Below, one piece after another: positions 63,999 through 64,000 of a stretch of DNA of 64,000 nt; within the stretch, counting starts at the first letter, position 1, and every line of letters begins with the position of its first letter. The notes under the pieces were generated by a model. That model ran no database searches. It was given only the letters and a program-made list of their open reading frames with translations, and was not told where the DNA came from. Source of the DNA: Marinobacter gelidimuriae (GTDB lineage Bacteria > Pseudomonadota > Gammaproteobacteria > Pseudomonadales > Oleiphilaceae); assembly GCF_000372805.1 (NCBI RefSeq), contig NZ_KB889872.1, positions 1 through 64,000 on the forward strand, in the 5' to 3' direction. The position numbers and the translations under genes are program-made.

Positions 63999-64000
63999 GG

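Overview
The window looks like the replication-origin region of a marine gammaproteobacterium, most likely Marinobacter or a close relative. The basis is gene order (rpmH-rnpA-yidD-yidC-mnmE, then mnmG-rsmG-parA-parB-atpIBEFHAGDC-glmU-glmS on one side of oriC, and dnaA-dnaN-recF-gyrB on the other), the NhaD-type antiporter and the protein sequences. No database search was possible, so the genus is an inference.

Layout. 1-1070: a complete IS1595-type insertion sequence sits just upstream of livM. 1107-4265: branched-chain amino-acid ABC transporter genes livM-livG-livF and a TetR regulator. 4408-6084: a small RRM protein, a luciferase-like monooxygenase and a YkgJ-type cysteine cluster protein. 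6081-12663: a decayed Tn7-like region downstream of glmS, with tnsC (ATPase core deleted), tnsB (intact), tnsA (1-nt frameshift), a right end with three 20-bp-spaced TnsB-type sites, a truncated opuAC pseudogene, a TacA/TacT-type toxin-antitoxin pair, and a second pair of Tn7-type ends only 132 bp apart next to glmS. 12688-27839: glmS, glmU, the complete F1Fo ATP synthase operon, parB, parA, rsmG and mnmG, all on the minus strand. 28153-35299: accessory stretch with an MFS carrier, a chimeric lipoprotein/efflux ORF, nhaD, ilvD and fused remnants of aldehyde and alcohol dehydrogenase genes. 35520-39552: mnmE, yidC, yidD, rnpA, rpmH. 39770-40200: oriC with perfect DnaA boxes. 40266-47991: dnaA, dnaN, an ABC1/UbiB-like kinase, recF (with two parS sites) and gyrB. 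48065-63579: a VC0807-type membrane protein, gabT, two ABC exporters and recD-recB-recC. The right edge holds a small unknown ORF and the tail of an IS66-type transposase.

How the genes work together. oriC/DnaA, the beta clamp, RecF and gyrase start and support replication. ParA/ParB act on parS sites, two of which lie inside recF, to segregate the origin. MnmE/MnmG modify tRNA wobble uridines, and RnpA/YidC/YidD serve tRNA maturation and membrane insertion. GlmS/GlmU make UDP-GlcNAc. RecBCD repairs double-strand breaks.

The most unusual theme is repeated gene damage by internal deletion: tnsC, the DUF3833-adaptor-RND chimera, the aldehyde/alcohol dehydrogenase remnant, and an in-frame gap of about 60 residues in an Atm1-like exporter. 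In addition, recF and recD carry short in-frame tandem repeats (15 bp and 18 bp units) that code for Asn/Ser-rich inserts.
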